Shown: positions 23,898-31,581 of the stretch, piece after piece | Position numbering within the stretch: position 1 is the stretch's first letter | Layout of the letters: each line of letters starts with the position of its first letter | The notes under the pieces: generated by a model | What the model was told of the DNA's origin: nothing | Seen by the model: the letters and a program-made list of their open reading frames with translations, nothing else | Databases searched by the model: none | Assembly: GCA_016109435.1 (NCBI GenBank) | Contig: JAEILR010000003.1 | Coordinates: 62,001-126,000 of the forward strand | Origin: Methanomassiliicoccus sp. | Lineage (GTDB): Archaea > Thermoplasmatota > Thermoplasmata > Methanomassiliicoccales > Methanomassiliicoccaceae | Reading direction: 5' to 3' | DNA: 64,000 bases | Made by a program: the position numbers and the translations under genes

Positions 23898-23899
23898 CC

Positions 23900-24274
23900 T
23901 TAAGCGGGAGCGGGGCCGTTCGCGCGGACGCCGTGGCTAAGGATCTCCTTCCTGGCCCAGGCGACCAGGGGGCGGTATTCCACCAGGGGAAAGGACAGCT
24001 CGGCGGGCAGCTCCCTGAAACCCTGCCAGGCCATCTCCCCCTTCCCCTCCCGTGCCCCCATCCTGCCGGCGAAGACGGAGACCCCGTCGACGTCGGTGCT
24101 GGAGGCGACGATGAAGTGGTGGCCTACTTCCTCGAGGAACTCCCGCTCCATGGCCTGGAGGTCGCTCTCCCCCTCCTCGACCTTCCCGCCGGGCATCTCC
24201 CAACCGCCCCGGCGGAGATTGCGGACCATGATGAACTCGTCGCCCAGGAAGGCGATGCCGTACACGTACCTCAC
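23900..24274 (-). CDS. NUDIX hydrolase
   Basis: The 124-residue product carries a complete NUDIX box, G-x5-E-x7-REFLEEVG, within GGKVEEGESDLQAMEREFLE and following residues. NUDIX enzymes cleave nucleoside diphosphates linked to another moiety; GGWEMPGGK before the box is typical of MutT-like members. The start is GTG at 24274, which overlaps the stop of the fibrillarin gene by 3 nt (GTGA), giving translational coupling. A longer upstream frame would be antisense-like noise within flpA and is not used. Substrate unknown. Confidence 0.88.
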   Translation of the reverse strand: MRYVYGIAFLGDEFIMVRNLRRGGWEMPGGKVEEGESDLQAMEREFLEEVGHHFIVASSTDVDGVSVFAGRMGAREGKGEMAWQGFRELPAELSFPLVEYRPLVAWARKEILSHGVRANGPAPA

Positions 24275-24936
24275 AGCATCACCGCGATCATGGCGTGGTC
24301 CTTCTCCATAGGGTCCAGCCGAACGATCTCCCTGACCTTCAGGCCGCCGGCCTGGAGCTGCCTGCGGGCCTCCTCGTACGTCCTGGCAGGGTCCTGGGTG
24401 ACATCCTCGGAGCGGGACTTGATCACCAGCAGCCCGGACCGGGCGGAGAACGCCTTGAAGTTCTTGAGGAATATCTGGGCCTGGCCCTTCTGGGCTATGT
24501 CCTGGTACACGACGTCCACTCCAGACACTCCGAACGAGTATTCGTGAGGCTTGGTGGCATCGGCCAGGAAGGGCACCATGTTGGGCCGGGCCTCGCACAC
24601 CGGCACCAGGTCCCGGAAGGAGCGGGGGGAGATCTCGACGCAATATACCGTCCCCGCGGTCACTATGTCCGCGACGTGGCTGGCGGTGGTCCCGCTGGCC
24701 GCGCCCAGGTACAGGACCCTGGAATCGGCGTGCAAGGGAAAGAATGTCCCTCCGGACCGGATATAGGCGGCCAGCTTGCTGCGCGTGGGGACCCATTCCC
24801 GATACTGGACCCCTTCGAAGGTCACCAGCCTCTCCCCGTACACGGACGTTCCCGGGGCGGAGTTCCTGGTGTACAGCCGCTCTCCGTCGGTGAAGACCCC
24901 TTCCAGGCCGGCCGTGTGCATCGCGTTCCCGCTCAT
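24271..24936 (-). CDS. flpA: Fibrillarin-like rRNA/tRNA 2'-O-methyltransferase
   Basis: The Rossmann SAM-binding core has YLGAASGTTASHVADI, then TVYCVEISPRSF, DVVYQDIAQKGQA and LLVIKSRSEDVTQDP, all fibrillarin signatures. FlpA is the catalytic subunit of the box C/D sRNP, with Nop5 and L7Ae, methylating rRNA and tRNA. I prefer the ATG at 24936 (221 residues) over a GTG at 24954, because a TATA box at 24961-24968 is then about 27 nt before the start, consistent with a leaderless mRNA. The Nop5 gene, often adjacent in other archaea, is not here. The NUDIX gene follows with overlapping stop and start. Confidence 0.95.
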   Translation of the reverse strand: MSGNAMHTAGLEGVFTDGERLYTRNSAPGTSVYGERLVTFEGVQYREWVPTRSKLAAYIRSGGTFFPLHADSRVLYLGAASGTTASHVADIVTAGTVYCVEISPRSFRDLVPVCEARPNMVPFLADATKPHEYSFGVSGVDVVYQDIAQKGQAQIFLKNFKAFSARSGLLVIKSRSEDVTQDPARTYEEARRQLQAGGLKVREIVRLDPMEKDHAMIAVML

Positions 24937-24960
24937 CGGACCGATGGAAAGCACCTACGG

Positions 24961-24968
24961 ATAAATAG
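24961..24968. promoter_or_regulatory. Shared TATA element between flpA and the winged-helix gene
   Basis: ATAAATAG lies in a 60-nt gap between divergent starts (24936 minus and 24997 plus). It is about 27 nt from the flpA ATG and about 30 nt from the GTG at 24997, so the same AT-rich element can serve both directions. Both transcripts would be leaderless or nearly so. Confidence 0.5.
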
Positions 24969-24996
24969 ATGAGCTGCTAGGTCATGTTTCCTCAAC

Positions 24997-25470
24997 GTGC
25001 CCGAGGCGCCTCCGCCGGCCGACGAGGACAATGACGACCGCAGGATAGAGGAGCTGTCCGATCGGATCGCCAGTCTCGAGGCGGCGATGAGGGAGGCCAC
25101 CAGGCCGTACGCTCAATTGGTGGAGCAGCTGGCCCAGTTCCAGGGAGTGGTCAGCAAGTACTTTCGCCTGCTGGACCTCTACCAGAAGCACGGGGTCATC
25201 TCCGTGGACGTCATCCTCCCGGAGGTCAAGGACACCATGTCCCGGGAGATCATGCGCATCGTGATGGACCGCCCCGGCCTCAACATATCCCAGATCTCAG
25301 AGGAGCTGAGGACCAGGACGGGGAGGTCCAGCCGGAGGATCGTGAAGGCCCGCCTGGAACGGCTGGTGGAGCAGGGGATGCTGGTCAAGAACGGAGGCGC
25401 CCGCTCCACCTCGTTCCGGGTGTCGGACAGGGTGGTCAACAAGTGGTCAGAAGTGCTCGGATTGCACTAG
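24997..25470 (+). CDS. Coiled-coil plus winged-helix protein, probable transcription regulator
   Basis: The 157-residue product starts with GTG. Residues 1-20 are acidic, about 15-60 form a likely coiled coil (RIEELSDRIASLEAAMREAT), and about 85-150 form a winged-helix domain: MRIVMDRPGLNISQISEELR, a basic recognition helix GRSSRRIVKARLERLVEQG and wing MLVKNGGARSTSFRV. This suggests a dimeric DNA-binding regulator. It is divergent from flpA with a shared promoter gap. The next gene starts 78 nt downstream. Target unknown. Confidence 0.75.
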   Translation: MPEAPPPADEDNDDRRIEELSDRIASLEAAMREATRPYAQLVEQLAQFQGVVSKYFRLLDLYQKHGVISVDVILPEVKDTMSREIMRIVMDRPGLNISQISEELRTRTGRSSRRIVKARLERLVEQGMLVKNGGARSTSFRVSDRVVNKWSEVLGLH

Positions 25471-25548
25471 TGCGGTGAACAACGATATACTGAACAGGAC
25501 GCCGGGACCGTCGGTCCGCGGGGTCCGATCGACAAAGAAGGTGAAGAC

Positions 25549-25854
25549 ATGGGAAACAGCAACGACATGCCGAACCCGGACGAGCTCCGGGAGATGTTCA
25601 AGGTGCTATCGGAGACCGTCCCGGGCCTGCTGGAGAGCCTGGCCAAGGTGATGTACGGGGAGAAGGAGAGCGCGGAGTACGGCAAGGCGGTGGCTAACTT
25701 CTACAAGGCCCTGACCGATGCCGGGATGACCACCGAGCAGGCGTTCCAGCTCACCCGTGAGTACATGGGCAACATGTCCCTGGGCAACATCTTCAGGGGC
25801 GTGTCCCAGTCCGGCGTGGAGCGGAGGGCGAAGGAGCGCTCCGGGGAGGATTGA
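25549..25854 (+). CDS. Small helical protein of unknown function (paralogue of the next gene)
   Basis: The 101-residue product is mostly helical (NPDELREMFKVLSETVPGLL, then KVMYGEKESAEYGKAVANFY). Its C-terminal half reads DAGMTTEQAFQLTREYM...SLGNIFRG, which matches in spacing the C-terminal half of the protein from the next gene (QAGLPREDARLLAEEYG...SLRELVGG). The two genes appear to be diverged duplicates sharing a helix-helix module. No catalytic residues are evident. The next gene starts 2 nt after the stop, with GGGGAGGA as its ribosome-binding site inside the end of this one. Confidence 0.65.
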   Translation: MGNSNDMPNPDELREMFKVLSETVPGLLESLAKVMYGEKESAEYGKAVANFYKALTDAGMTTEQAFQLTREYMGNMSLGNIFRGVSQSGVERRAKERSGED

Positions 25855-25856
25855 GC

Positions 25857-26108
25857 ATGGACCGAGAAGACCGGAGCGCGGTCCTGTACGCCGCCGCCTT
25901 CGGTCCGGCCATCGGCCTGAAGGTGACGATATCCTACCTGCGGATGAAGCGGGCGGCCAGGAAGGCGGAGAAGGGGTTCCACCGCCAGCTGGTCCAGGCT
26001 GGCCTGCCCAGGGAGGACGCCAGGCTTCTGGCGGAGGAGTACGGGGCGGCGATCAGCCTCAGGGAACTGGTCGGGGGGCTCGGCGCCACCGCTCAGATGC
26101 GGCGGTAG
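25857..26108 (+). CDS. Small basic helical protein of unknown function (paralogue of previous gene)
   Basis: The 83-residue product starts at ATG 25857; GGGGAGGA at 25843-25850 fits this start (6 nt spacer) better than an in-frame TTG at 25851. Residues about 5-30 (AVLYAAAFGPAIGLKVTISY) are hydrophobic and could be a membrane-associated helix, followed by the basic RMKRAARKAEK. The C-terminal half shares the AG...E-A--L--EY---SL motif with the preceding protein. The pair may form a heteromer, which is inference from tandem position and shared module. Confidence 0.6.
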   Translation: MDREDRSAVLYAAAFGPAIGLKVTISYLRMKRAARKAEKGFHRQLVQAGLPREDARLLAEEYGAAISLRELVGGLGATAQMRR

Positions 26109-26121
26109 GTCCTCGGGAAGC

Positions 26122-26508
26122 TCACTGGGTTCCGATGCCCAGGCTCTTCTTCCCCTCCTTCATCTCCAGCTTCCGGGGATCGGGCAGCCCGAAGTCCAGC
26201 GTCCCCTCCCGGACGTCGACCCTTTTGCCTCTTATCGGCGTCTTGAACGGGATCTGCACGTTCAGCATGCTGCCGTCGAAGGCCGCGTCGGCCTCATCGA
26301 TGTTCACCGGATGGGCCAGGAAATAGCATCCGGTGATGACCGCGTCGTCCCTCACCGCGTGAACGCAGAAGCTGGTCTCCGTAAGCTCCAGGTCGATGGC
26401 GTCCCTCTTCACTCCTGGAAGCTCGACCTGCACCTTGTACCGCTCCCGGTCGTGGTCTATGGTCACGATGGGAGCCATCAGCGGTCTGGAAATCTCTACC
26501 GTGTTCAT
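26122..26508 (-). CDS. Hsp20/alpha-crystallin-like small heat-shock protein
   Basis: The 128-residue product has the alpha-crystallin beta-sandwich pattern: VTIDHDRERYKVQVELPGVK, AIDLELTETSFCVHA, FLAHPVNIDEADAAFDGSML and NVQIPFKTPIRG. The VELPGV step is characteristic of Hsp20 proteins. The usual C-terminal IxI/V anchoring motif is replaced by a longer tail ending KKSLGIGTQ, so oligomer assembly may differ. Expected role is ATP-independent holding of unfolding proteins. It runs convergent with the preceding gene (13 nt between stops). Confidence 0.75.
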   Translation of the reverse strand: MNTVEISRPLMAPIVTIDHDRERYKVQVELPGVKRDAIDLELTETSFCVHAVRDDAVITGCYFLAHPVNIDEADAAFDGSMLNVQIPFKTPIRGKRVDVREGTLDFGLPDPRKLEMKEGKKSLGIGTQ

Positions 26509-26592
26509 CTTCCGACCCGTTCTTCCTACGCAGCGCCAGGGTTAAAATCGTTCCGCACTAGCTAATTAAGGGAGCGTAGCGATATACGGTCG

Positions 26593-27366
26593 ATGCAGAG
26601 AGAACTGGAACACATCGCCGGCCTGGTCAGGGACGCGGTCCGGGCGCTCCCCCCGGAGTTCGATCGCGGAAAGGAGCTGTACATCGGGGCCGACGGAACG
26701 CCTACCCTGAGCATCGACAAGATCGCCGAGGACATCGTCCTGGGAGCGGTCAGGGACATGGACCTGCCGGTGAACGTCCTGAGCGAGGAGGCCGGCCTGG
26801 TGGACCGGGGGTTCGAGGACACCATGGTGGTCGATCCCATCGACGGTACGCACAACTCGGCACTGAACGTGCCTCTCTACAGCATCTCCCTGGCAGTGGG
26901 CAAGCGCTCCCTCTCGGGAGTGGAGCACGCCCTGCTCATGGACCTCGTGAACGGTGACGTCTACCGCTCCTCACGAGGGGAGGGGGCGACGCTCAACGGC
27001 GCGAGGCTCGCTGTCCGCAGTATGCCCGAGCTGGGGCCGGCAGTGCTGTTCTATCTCGGCCGTTTCGTCCATCCCCACACCTTCTCGCTGGTCAAGCGGG
27101 CGTCCAGGGTCCGCTCGATGGGCTGCGCCTCCCTGGAGATGGCCATGGTGGCCAGGGGATGCTTCGACGCCTACTATTTCAACACCGAGATCTACGAGAA
27201 GGGCATCCGGGTGGTGGACATCGCCGCCAGCGCGCTCATACTGAGGGAGGCCGGCGGGGAGATCGTGGACCTTGAGGGCAAGGCCCTGGACATGCCCTTC
27301 GACCTGGCCGCGAGGAGCAACTTCCTGGCCTACGGCGACGCGAGGGCGAAGGAGGTGCTGCTGTGA
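26593..27366 (+). CDS. Inositol monophosphatase / archaeal FBPase family phosphatase
   Basis: The 257-residue product has the IMPase-family metal-site motifs: SEEAGLV with Glu65-Glu66, VVDPIDGTHNS with Asp81 and Asp84, and the C-terminal VVDIAASALILREAGG. Archaeal members act on fructose-1,6-bisphosphate, inositol phosphates or NADP. The stop overlaps the start of the NAD kinase gene (GTGA). In Methanocaldococcus jannaschii NAD kinase is fused to an IMPase-family NADP phosphatase (MJ0917), so this adjacent pair may be the unfused equivalent controlling the NAD/NADP balance. Fructose bisphosphatase activity remains equally possible. Confidence 0.9.
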   Translation: MQRELEHIAGLVRDAVRALPPEFDRGKELYIGADGTPTLSIDKIAEDIVLGAVRDMDLPVNVLSEEAGLVDRGFEDTMVVDPIDGTHNSALNVPLYSISLAVGKRSLSGVEHALLMDLVNGDVYRSSRGEGATLNGARLAVRSMPELGPAVLFYLGRFVHPHTFSLVKRASRVRSMGCASLEMAMVARGCFDAYYFNTEIYEKGIRVVDIAASALILREAGGEIVDLEGKALDMPFDLAARSNFLAYGDARAKEVLL

Positions 27367-28172
27367 GGCTGGGCATCACCGCCAACTCGGAGATCCCCGA
27401 GGCCATCAGGGTAAGCAGGCAGGTGCTGAAGGATTTGGAGGGCCAGGACCTGGTCCTGGAGTCCGGACTGGCCGGCCTGTTCGGCAGGCCGGGGATGCCC
27501 ATCGAGGAGATGGACATCGATGCCTTGATCACGGTGGGCGGGGACGGCACCATCCTGCGCTCCCTCCAGCGGACCGACGCCCCCATCTTCGGAGTTAACG
27601 CGGGAGCGCTGGGCTTCCTCACCGAGATCACCGGGGAGGAAGAGCTCCGATCGGGGATACACCGCCTGCTGGCCGGGGACTACTTCGTCGAGGAGAGGAT
27701 CAAGATGGCCACCCGGGTGGGGAACGAACGGCTTTACGACGCGACCAACGAGGCGGCCGTGCACACCGCCCACATCGCCAAGATCCGTCACTTCCACGTC
27801 TACGTCGACGACCAGCTGGCCATGGACGTCCGGGCCGATGGCATCATCGTCGCCACTCCCACCGGCTCCACCTGCTACGCCATGTCCGTGGGCGGGCCGA
27901 TCATCGACCCCCGCGTGGACGCCTTCGTCATCGCCCCCATGGCCCCCTTCAAGTTCGCCAACCGCCCGTTGGTGGTCCCCGCCTCGTCCAAGGTGAAGTT
28001 GGAGATCGCCAGGCCCAAGCCCTGCCTGTGCGTCATCGACGGGCAGCACGAACGTCCGATCGAGGGGGACGAGACCGTCGAATGCTGGCTGGCGGAGAGG
28101 AAGAGCCGCTTCGTGCGCCTGGAGAGGAATTTCTACGGCCGCATGAGGGAGAAGCTGGTCTGTTCCCCATGA
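27363..28172 (+). CDS. nadK: NAD kinase
   Basis: The 269-residue product has the NAD kinase motifs: TVGGDGTILRSLQ with Gly59-Gly60-Asp61-Gly62, NAGALGFLTEI, TPTGSTCYAMSVGGPI and IAPMAPFKFANRPLVVP. It phosphorylates NAD to NADP. It starts with GTG overlapping the stop of the phosphatase gene by 4 nt, and its own TGA overlaps the ATG of the JAMM gene, so all three genes are translationally coupled. Confidence 0.96.
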   Translation: MRLGITANSEIPEAIRVSRQVLKDLEGQDLVLESGLAGLFGRPGMPIEEMDIDALITVGGDGTILRSLQRTDAPIFGVNAGALGFLTEITGEEELRSGIHRLLAGDYFVEERIKMATRVGNERLYDATNEAAVHTAHIAKIRHFHVYVDDQLAMDVRADGIIVATPTGSTCYAMSVGGPIIDPRVDAFVIAPMAPFKFANRPLVVPASSKVKLEIARPKPCLCVIDGQHERPIEGDETVECWLAERKSRFVRLERNFYGRMREKLVCSP

Positions 28173-28552
28173 CCGCTCGAAGGAAGGTCTGGGCCATCGA
28201 GGCGGACGTTCTGGACATGATCAACGAGGCCTCCCGGGACACCCTCCCCAACGAGTTCGTGGCGGCGCTCCGTGCGGAGAAGGGGGTCATCACCGAGATC
28301 CTGCTCTTCCCCGGAAGCGTGTCCAACGAGCATGCCGCGTTCATGCAGCTGCACATGCTGCCCATCGACCTCAGCGTGGTGGGCACCGTGCACTCCCATC
28401 CCGGGCCGTCGAACCGACCCTCGAACGAGGACGTGCACCTGTTCGGCAACTTCGGCAGCACCCACATCATCACCTGCCTGCCGTACGACCGGCGGAGCTG
28501 GCAGGCCTATGACCGCAGCGGCCGGCCGGTGGAGCTGGAAGTGGTGGACTAG
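28169..28552 (+). CDS. JAMM/MPN+ metalloprotease-like protein
   Basis: The 127-residue product has a complete JAMM zinc site: Glu29, then His75-x-His77-x7-Ser85-x2-Asp88 within HSHPGPSNRPSNED. JAMM proteins of this size in archaea include desampylases that remove ubiquitin-like SAMP tags, and enzymes trimming sulfur-carrier proteins. The start is the ATG overlapping the NAD kinase stop (ATGA). No SAMP or E1-like gene is in the window, so the substrate is open. The TAG stop overlaps the TAG stop of the convergent nucleotidyltransferase gene through a CTAG. Confidence 0.9.
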   Translation: MTARRKVWAIEADVLDMINEASRDTLPNEFVAALRAEKGVITEILLFPGSVSNEHAAFMQLHMLPIDLSVVGTVHSHPGPSNRPSNEDVHLFGNFGSTHIITCLPYDRRSWQAYDRSGRPVELEVVD

Positions 28553-29775
28553 AGCACCTTGCTGCCCGGGCCGACGTTGCCCCGGGCCACCGCCCCCGGC
28601 CCGATGATGGCGTTCTCGAAGATGATGGTCCCCGGGTCGATCATGGCGTTGATGCCGGTCTTGACATCGTCACCCATGATAACTCCCAGCTTGCGGCGCC
28701 CGGAATCGATCAGCTCACCTCTGAAGGTGACCTTGACCGGCTTGTCGTCGAACCGCAGGTTGGCCACCTTGGTCCCGGCCCCGAAGTTGCATCTCTCCCC
28801 GATGATGCTGTCCCCCACGTAGTTGAAGTGGGGGACGTGGGTCTTGGCCATTATGATGGAGTTCTTGACCTCCACCGACGCGCCGACCTTGACGTTGGGG
28901 CCGAGGCAGGTCGACGGGCGGATGTAGCAGTTCGGCCCGATGTCGCAGCCCTCAGAGATGTAGACCGGCCCCTCGATGTACGAGCCGCTCCTGACCGTCG
29001 CGCCCCTCTCCACGAAGACCTCGCCCTTCAGGGTCGCTCCCGCCTCCACCGTGCCGTCCACCCGCCCCTTCATCCTGGACATCAGGATCTCGTTGGCCTG
29101 CAGCAGGTCCCATGGCCGTCCGACATCCATCCATCCCTCGGTGAGGGTCTCGATGCGGACGTCGTTCTCTGCCGCCAGGGCGTTGAGGGTGTCGGTGATC
29201 TCGTACTCCCCCCGGACCGACTTGGGGGTCTTCCGGATGCGGGCGAAGATGTCAGGGTTGAAGACGAACGCTCCGGCGTTGATCTGGTCCGTCGGCGGCA
29301 CCTCTGGTTTCTCGTGGATCTTGACCAGCCGGCCGTCCTCGGCCTCGATGACCCCGAACCTGTGGGGATCGGGCACCGTCACCGCGCCCATGACCGTGCT
29401 GCCGGTGGCGCGGTGCTTCTCCAGCATCCTGCCCAGATCGTCCCGGAACATGATGACGTCGCCGTTCAGGCACATGAACGGCTCATCGATATGCCCCTCC
29501 GCGCAGCCGATGGCGTGGGCGGTACCCATCCGCTCCCGCTGCTCCAGGTATCTCACCCTGATGCCCAGGCGGGAGCCGTCGCCGTAGTACTCCTTGATCT
29601 TGTTGGCCTTCCAGCCGACCAGGATGAACACGTCCTCGATGCCCAGCTCCTTGAGCGCCTCCAGGACGTGGGACATGAACGGCTTCCCCGCCACCAGCAG
29701 CAGGGGCTTGGGGGTGTTGGAGGTCAGAGGCCGCAGCCTGGTACCCTCTCCCGCGGCCAGCAGGAGCGCCTTCAT
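28549..29775 (-). CDS. Bifunctional sugar-1-phosphate nucleotidylyltransferase/acetyltransferase (GlmU-like)
   Basis: The N-terminal half is a nucleotidyltransferase: MKALLLAAGEGTRLRPLTSN, TPKPLLLVAGKP, LNGDVI and GWMDVGRPWDLL. The C-terminal half (from about 245) is a left-handed beta-helix of hexapeptide repeats (GATVRSGSYIEGPVYISEGC) with the NFGAGTKVANLRFDD region of archaeal GlmU-like acetyltransferases. Expected activities are glucosamine-1-phosphate acetylation and UDP-GlcNAc (or UDP/dTDP-glucose) formation. I start at ATG 29775, whose ATGA overlaps the stop of the mutase gene and follows GAGGTG; a GTG at 29784 is an alternative. Works with the adjacent phosphohexomutase. Confidence 0.92.
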   Translation of the reverse strand: MKALLLAAGEGTRLRPLTSNTPKPLLLVAGKPFMSHVLEALKELGIEDVFILVGWKANKIKEYYGDGSRLGIRVRYLEQRERMGTAHAIGCAEGHIDEPFMCLNGDVIMFRDDLGRMLEKHRATGSTVMGAVTVPDPHRFGVIEAEDGRLVKIHEKPEVPPTDQINAGAFVFNPDIFARIRKTPKSVRGEYEITDTLNALAAENDVRIETLTEGWMDVGRPWDLLQANEILMSRMKGRVDGTVEAGATLKGEVFVERGATVRSGSYIEGPVYISEGCDIGPNCYIRPSTCLGPNVKVGASVEVKNSIIMAKTHVPHFNYVGDSIIGERCNFGAGTKVANLRFDDKPVKVTFRGELIDSGRRKLGVIMGDDVKTGINAMIDPGTIIFENAIIGPGAVARGNVGPGSKVL

Positions 29776-31073
29776 CTCAGGCACCTCCCCACCATGTCCG
29801 CGGCAGTGTTCGCCAGGCGGTCCAGCTCCTCCATGTCCCGGGCCTCGGCGGTGATGCGCAGCTTAGGCTCGGTGCCCGAGAGACGCACCAGGAACCAGCC
29901 GTCGGAGAACTCCGCCCGCAGCCCGTCCAGGGTCAGCAGCCGGTCGCAGTCCAGGCCCTGAGCGGCCTCGGCCAGCCGGGCCTCGATCTCGGGGCGCCGG
30001 CGAGCCTCGAACTTGAAGGAGCTGCGGCGGACCGGGTACGAGGGCAGGGAGTCGATCAGTTCCGAGAGCCTCTGCTCCGCTGCCATCTGCGCCAGTAGGG
30101 CGCCGGCGTAGACCCCGTCGGGGCAATATGACTGTTTCGGGAAGATGTACGTCCCTGACGGCTCCCCGCCGAACTCCAGCCCGCTGGCCTTGAGGGCCTC
30201 GGCCACGTACACGTCCCCCACCCTGCATCTCACGACCTTCCCCACCAGGTCGTCCAGGACCATGGAGGCGTCCATGGGGGCTACGACCCCGCCCACCTTC
30301 AGCGAGGTGGCGAACAGGGCGATGAGGCGGTCGCCGTCGATGAACCGGCCGCGGTCGTCGTACGCCACCATGCGGTCCCCGTCCCCGTCGTGGGCGATCC
30401 CTGCGTCGGCGTCCTTCTTGAGGACCAGCTCCCTGAGGTCGGTGAGCTGCTCCTCGGTAGGCTCCGAGGTGCGCCCGGGGAAGAACCCGTCGGCCTGGCA
30501 GTTCAGGGTGGTGATACCGCAACCCAGGGTGCGGAGGGTTCGAGGGCTCACCTCGAAGGTCGCCCCGCATCCGCAGTCCAGGACCACCCGGGACGATGCC
30601 GATCCCAACGCCTTGACGATGGCCTCCACGTGCCTGTCCACCGCGCCCTCGAACCTCTTGCTGGCACCTACATGGCGCCAGCCCCTCGGTTCGATCGGCC
30701 GGTTGGCGATGCGGTTCTCCACATCGTTCATCTGCACGGTGTCGAAGGCCGAGCCGTCAGGGTTCCACATCTTCACCCCATTGTAAGGCGGAGGATTGTG
30801 GGACGCGGTGACCATCAGCCCGCAGTCATGTTCTGAGACCGCCCGGGCCAGGGTCGGCGTGGAGATCATGCCGGCATCGTGGACCTCCGCCCCCATCGAG
30901 GTGGCCCCCGCGGTCAGGGCCTGGGCCACCATGGGGCCGCTGGTCCTGGTGTCCCGTCCCAGGACGATGCTCTCATGAACGCTTCCCACGGCCTCGCCTA
31001 TGCTCACCGCAAGGTCGACGGTGAACTCCTGGCCGATCACTCCTCGGATGCCTGATGAACCGAACAAGGACAT
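29772..31073 (-). CDS. glmM: Phosphohexomutase, probable phosphoglucosamine mutase (GlmM-like)
   Basis: The product (433 residues from ATG 31073) is an alpha-D-phosphohexomutase: FGSSGIRGVIGQ at the N-terminus, active-site serine in TASHNPPPYNGVK, metal-binding HDGDGDRMVAYDD, sugar-binding GGEPSGTYIFP and C-terminal phosphate-binding VRLSGTEPKLRITAEA. It converts glucosamine-6-phosphate, or mannose/glucose-6-phosphate, to the 1-phosphate. It is the first gene of a two-gene operon with the GlmU-like enzyme, forming a UDP-GlcNAc route for surface glycans. An ATG at 31097 in frame is possible but less typical. Confidence 0.93.
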   Translation of the reverse strand: MSLFGSSGIRGVIGQEFTVDLAVSIGEAVGSVHESIVLGRDTRTSGPMVAQALTAGATSMGAEVHDAGMISTPTLARAVSEHDCGLMVTASHNPPPYNGVKMWNPDGSAFDTVQMNDVENRIANRPIEPRGWRHVGASKRFEGAVDRHVEAIVKALGSASSRVVLDCGCGATFEVSPRTLRTLGCGITTLNCQADGFFPGRTSEPTEEQLTDLRELVLKKDADAGIAHDGDGDRMVAYDDRGRFIDGDRLIALFATSLKVGGVVAPMDASMVLDDLVGKVVRCRVGDVYVAEALKASGLEFGGEPSGTYIFPKQSYCPDGVYAGALLAQMAAEQRLSELIDSLPSYPVRRSSFKFEARRRPEIEARLAEAAQGLDCDRLLTLDGLRAEFSDGWFLVRLSGTEPKLRITAEARDMEELDRLANTAADMVGRCLR

Positions 31074-31250
31074 AATATTGAACCATCCCGAAAGCATGCG
31101 GTCAATGAATAAAGTTATTGATGACCAATTAATGAGTTACCATTTTTTAGAGTAAATGGCCAGTCTAAAACGTCTGTCTACCAGAAAAAGCGTTGAAAAG
31201 GGGCAAAATCGGCACTCATCAGGACACTGGCTCGGCAACAATATAGGATA

Positions 31251-31260
31251 AATATTATAT
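31251..31260 (+). promoter_or_regulatory. TATA box of the small basic protein gene
   Basis: AATATTATAT ends directly before an in-frame ATG at 31261. Because this element would place transcription start near 31282, that ATG is probably not translated, which supports the later start near 31330 with its AGGAGGG site at 31317-31323. Confidence 0.5.
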
Positions 31261-31329
31261 ATGCGACTGGGCCATTACTATCTGGGTCGGATGGCTAGCA
31301 TCGTCCCCAACTGCACAGGAGGGAAATCA

Positions 31330-31551
31330 TTGGTCATGGAGCAGATCAACGTCGATAAGGCCAAGGAGATCGCGAAGAAGAAGGGCCTGAAGCCCGGCAG
31401 GGTCAAGGGAACGAACGGGATCCAGTTCACCAAGGGGTCCAATGATCGCCTGGAGATCATTCCCTGGGACGAGTTCGAGAAGACCCTAAAGACCCGTGGG
31501 CTCGGGGTCTTCGAGAGCGGTGGATGGATGAAGATCATGAAGAAGGGCTAA
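31330..31551 (+). CDS. Small basic conserved-looking protein of unknown function
   Basis: AGGAGGG at 31317-31323 lies 6 nt before an in-frame TTG at 31330 and 12 nt before ATG 31336; I use the TTG, giving about 73 residues. The product is highly basic (KAKEIAKKKGLKPGRVKGTN) and then has an aromatic and acidic part (LEIIPWDEFEKTLKTRGLGV) ending FESGGWMKIMKKG. It may bind nucleic acid. I do not recognise the family. The transcript has its own promoter and is convergent with the phosphoesterase gene 30 nt away. Confidence 0.65.
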   Translation: MVMEQINVDKAKEIAKKKGLKPGRVKGTNGIQFTKGSNDRLEIIPWDEFEKTLKTRGLGVFESGGWMKIMKKG

Positions 31552-31581
31552 ACCCTTCTTCAAAAACACCTTTCTTGTTTC

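Noticed and set aside
28028-28168. Extended start for the JAMM gene inside nadK
   Set aside because: The extension is an out-of-frame reading of nadK; the ATG at 28169 overlaps the nadK stop as expected for coupled genes.
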